From positions 1 to 64,000 of the forward strand of contig NZ_JAKTTI010000017.1 in the NCBI RefSeq assembly GCF_022427965.1: a stretch of DNA of 64,000 bases. The letters are read 5' to 3'. The position numbers and the translations under genes were made by a program. Positions 62,581 through 64,000 of the stretch are shown one piece after another; position 1 is the stretch's first letter; every line of letters begins with the position of its first letter. The notes under the pieces are model-generated. The model searched no databases. It had not been told where the DNA came from and saw nothing but the letters and a program-made list of their open reading frames with translations. This stretch comes from Fredinandcohnia quinoae (GTDB lineage Bacteria > Bacillota > Bacilli > Bacillales > Bacillaceae_L).

Positions 62581-62712
62581 CCGGCGGGTTTTGAAGGTAA
62601 TCCGGCCGATTCTGCTAGTAATCCGGCGAGTGTTGGGATTAATTCGGCCGGTTTAAACAGGAATCCGGCGGGATATCTATTTAATCCGGCCAACACACCT
62701 AATTTATGGAAA
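62581..62712. repeat. six CCGGC-type units at exact 21-bp spacing
   Basis: Cores CCGGCGGG, CCGGCCG, CCGGCGAG, TCGGCCGG, CCGGCGGG and CCGGCC start at 62581, 62602, 62623, 62644, 62665 and 62686. Each is preceded by AAT or ATT. The flank ACACACCTAATTTATGGAAAT follows. A two-unit copy with the same flank is at 12327-12382. Confidence 0.8.
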
Positions 62713-62817
62713 TCCGCAAAATTAGTCTCTTGAACCCAGATTATAAATTTAAAATCCTGTCACATCTATTCCTCCTATGTCGTCTTGAGTATAGAAAGAA
62801 CTTAAGGAGGTTTTCAT

Positions 62818-64000
62818 ATGGCTCAAAAATGGGATGTTATCATTGTTGGTGGCGGATTAGCAGGTTATGTTGCTGCAAATTATTTACGTCAAACGAACCT
62901 ATCTATCTTACTATTAGAAAAAGGAAAACATGTTGGCGGAAGAGCTAGAACAAACAAAATGAATCAACAGTATTTTAATCTTGGTCCACATGCCCTATAT
63001 AAAAGAGGAAAAGCGAGGTCCATTCTCGAAGAGTTAGGTATTCACCTTAATGGGAAATCCCCTAAATTAGGGGGCATCTTAATGGAGAACAATTTTGAAT
63101 ATGCTGCCCCTTTTTCTCCATTAGGAGTTTTGACAACAGGTCTATTACGTACTAAGGAACGGATGGAATGGATTGCAGTTCTATTGAAAGTGATGAGGAT
63201 AGATCCTCAAACACTAGCAAATCAAACATTCCAACAATGGGTCAAGCAAATAGCCCACTCTGAAGTCATTGAGTCATTGCTATACACACTTGGTAGACTT
63301 GCGACCTATTGTCATGCTCCAGATAAGATGAGCGCAAAAGTCATGGTTACAAATTTGAAAAATGCAATGGGAGGCGTTCTTTATCTAGATGGAGGTTGGC
63401 AAACAATCATTGATCAGCTTCACAATCTAGCAATCCTTTCAGGTATTCAAGTTCGATCACATGCGCCTGTTAAACAAATTTACCCTTACGAACAGAAGCA
63501 ATTTAAATTAGTTCTATCTAATGAGGAAGAAATGATCGGAAAGTATGTGATTAGTGCTACTGGTCCTCAAGAACTTAATGAAATGATAGGTGAAAATTTT
63601 AATATTGGGCAAAACGGTGTTTTTTCTCGTATCACACCTATAAAAGGAGCAACATTAGATGTTGCTTTATCACGGCTTCCTAATCCAAAACGATTATTCG
63701 CAATGGGGATTACGGACCCCTTTTATTATTCTGTACATTCACATTATGCTCACCTCTCAGATGATACAAATCATACCATTCTTCATGTATTTAAATATCT
63801 ACATCCAGACGAACACATTGATAAAACAAATATTAAAAGTGAACTTGAACAATTCTTAGACAAGGTGCAACCCGGGTGGAAGCAATATGTAGTTACTAGT
63901 CGCCTACTCCCTACTATCACAGTCAATCAACGCTTACCTCAAATAGGAGATGAACTCAAGTTACAGCGTTCTAGAACAGTCATTCCTGGATTATATATAG
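62818..64000 (+). CDS. FAD-dependent oxidoreductase, amine oxidase/phytoene desaturase type (3' end outside the window)
   Basis: The ATG after AAGGAGG begins at least 394 codons with no stop before the window end. The N-terminal dinucleotide fold is WDVIIVGGGLAGYVAANYL (5-23), with the FAD-binding GKHVGGRARTNK (about 37-48), typical of the phytoene desaturase/protoporphyrinogen oxidase/monoamine oxidase group. GGVLYLDGGWQTIIDQL near 192-208 matches the second conserved region of that group. The C-terminal FAD-binding motif would lie beyond the window. Substrate unknown: a carotenoid or other lipid-soluble compound is likely. Confidence 0.88.
   Translation, partial: MAQKWDVIIVGGGLAGYVAANYLRQTNLSILLLEKGKHVGGRARTNKMNQQYFNLGPHALYKRGKARSILEELGIHLNGKSPKLGGILMENNFEYAAPFSPLGVLTTGLLRTKERMEWIAVLLKVMRIDPQTLANQTFQQWVKQIAHSEVIESLLYTLGRLATYCHAPDKMSAKVMVTNLKNAMGGVLYLDGGWQTIIDQLHNLAILSGIQVRSHAPVKQIYPYEQKQFKLVLSNEEEMIGKYVISATGPQELNEMIGENFNIGQNGVFSRITPIKGATLDVALSRLPNPKRLFAMGITDPFYYSVHSHYAHLSDDTNHTILHVFKYLHPDEHIDKTNIKSELEQFLDKVQPGWKQYVVTSRLLPTITVNQRLPQIGDELKLQRSRTVIPGLYI

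Larger units (their letters stand above)
62353..62817. other. 465-bp intergenic region with terminator and 21-bp phased repeat array
   Basis: It holds the terminator of the YhhN-type gene (62448-62490), the six-unit CCGGC array (62581-62691), the shared flank to 62712, and the ribosome site of the oxidoreductase. No gene is credible. A short plus-strand frame across the oxidoreductase start is a shadow. Confidence 0.7.

Noticed and set aside
62581-62712. The 21-bp array as a CRISPR
   Set aside because: Repeats are 7-8 bp cores with no conserved 25-40 bp repeat, spacers of 13 bp, and no cas genes.
62706-62948. 80-codon plus-strand frame at the oxidoreductase start
   Set aside because: It overlaps the oxidoreductase in another frame and has no ribosome site of its own.

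Overview
The window is low-GC DNA from a member of the Bacillaceae. The evidence is indirect but consistent: strong AGGAGG-type ribosome sites, ATG/GTG/TTG starts, SwrC-, SinI-, HemAT- and CiaRH-type proteins, sigma-D-type promoters in front of both chemoreceptors, a PyrR-type attenuator, and intergenic repeats of a kind I recall from Bacillus relatives. No rRNA, tRNA, transposase, phage or CRISPR array was found. The genus cannot be fixed from the sequence alone.

Layout. 0-4.2 kb: a TetR regulator divergent from an RND exporter, with a clear dyad operator in the exporter promoter. 4.2-7.6 kb: a sugar ABC importer (binding protein and two permeases, no ATPase). 8-14 kb: a CiaRH-like two-component system between a secreted Cthe_2159-type beta-helix lipoprotein and a VTC polyphosphate-polymerase-like/DUF4956 pair; identical CiaR-type boxes precede both flanking units. 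14-25 kb: a chemoreceptor, a PGRP-fold amidase, a small cassette of unknown genes, a 7TMR-DISM histidine kinase with its response regulator, an orphan SinI-like peptide and a GAF-GAF-PAS-GGDEF-EAL protein. 25-35 kb: TauE-type exporter, TetR, SDR, multicopper oxidase, a cytosine permease/deaminase operon with a PyrR attenuator, ahpCF, and a lone HPr-kinase-like gene.

35.9-51.7 kb is the most unusual part. Eleven co-oriented minus-strand genes, plus a divergent von Willebrand A gene and a nearby Ser/Thr kinase, encode phospho-signalling parts (kinase, one intact and one apparently dead PP2C, two FHA proteins), an Hsp70/DnaJ pair, a small beta-rich protein that reads like a tail-tube/Hcp subunit, a 733-residue protein that reads like a TssB-TssC sheath fusion, and three unassigned proteins, one with a baseplate-like feel. 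My working idea is a phosphorylation-gated assembly related to contractile or tube machines, with Hsp70/DnaJ in place of an AAA+ remodeller. This is inference and needs structure prediction.

51.8-60 kb: a glycan-use operon (GH2, GH43, acyltransferase, second ATPase-less ABC importer) with an ArsR-type regulator and a perfect 16-bp inverted repeat just downstream of the binding-protein promoter. 60.3-64 kb: a HemAT-like sensor that has lost the proximal haem histidine, a YhhN-family membrane protein, an array of 21-bp-phased CCGGC repeats, and an FAD-dependent oxidoreductase cut by the window end.
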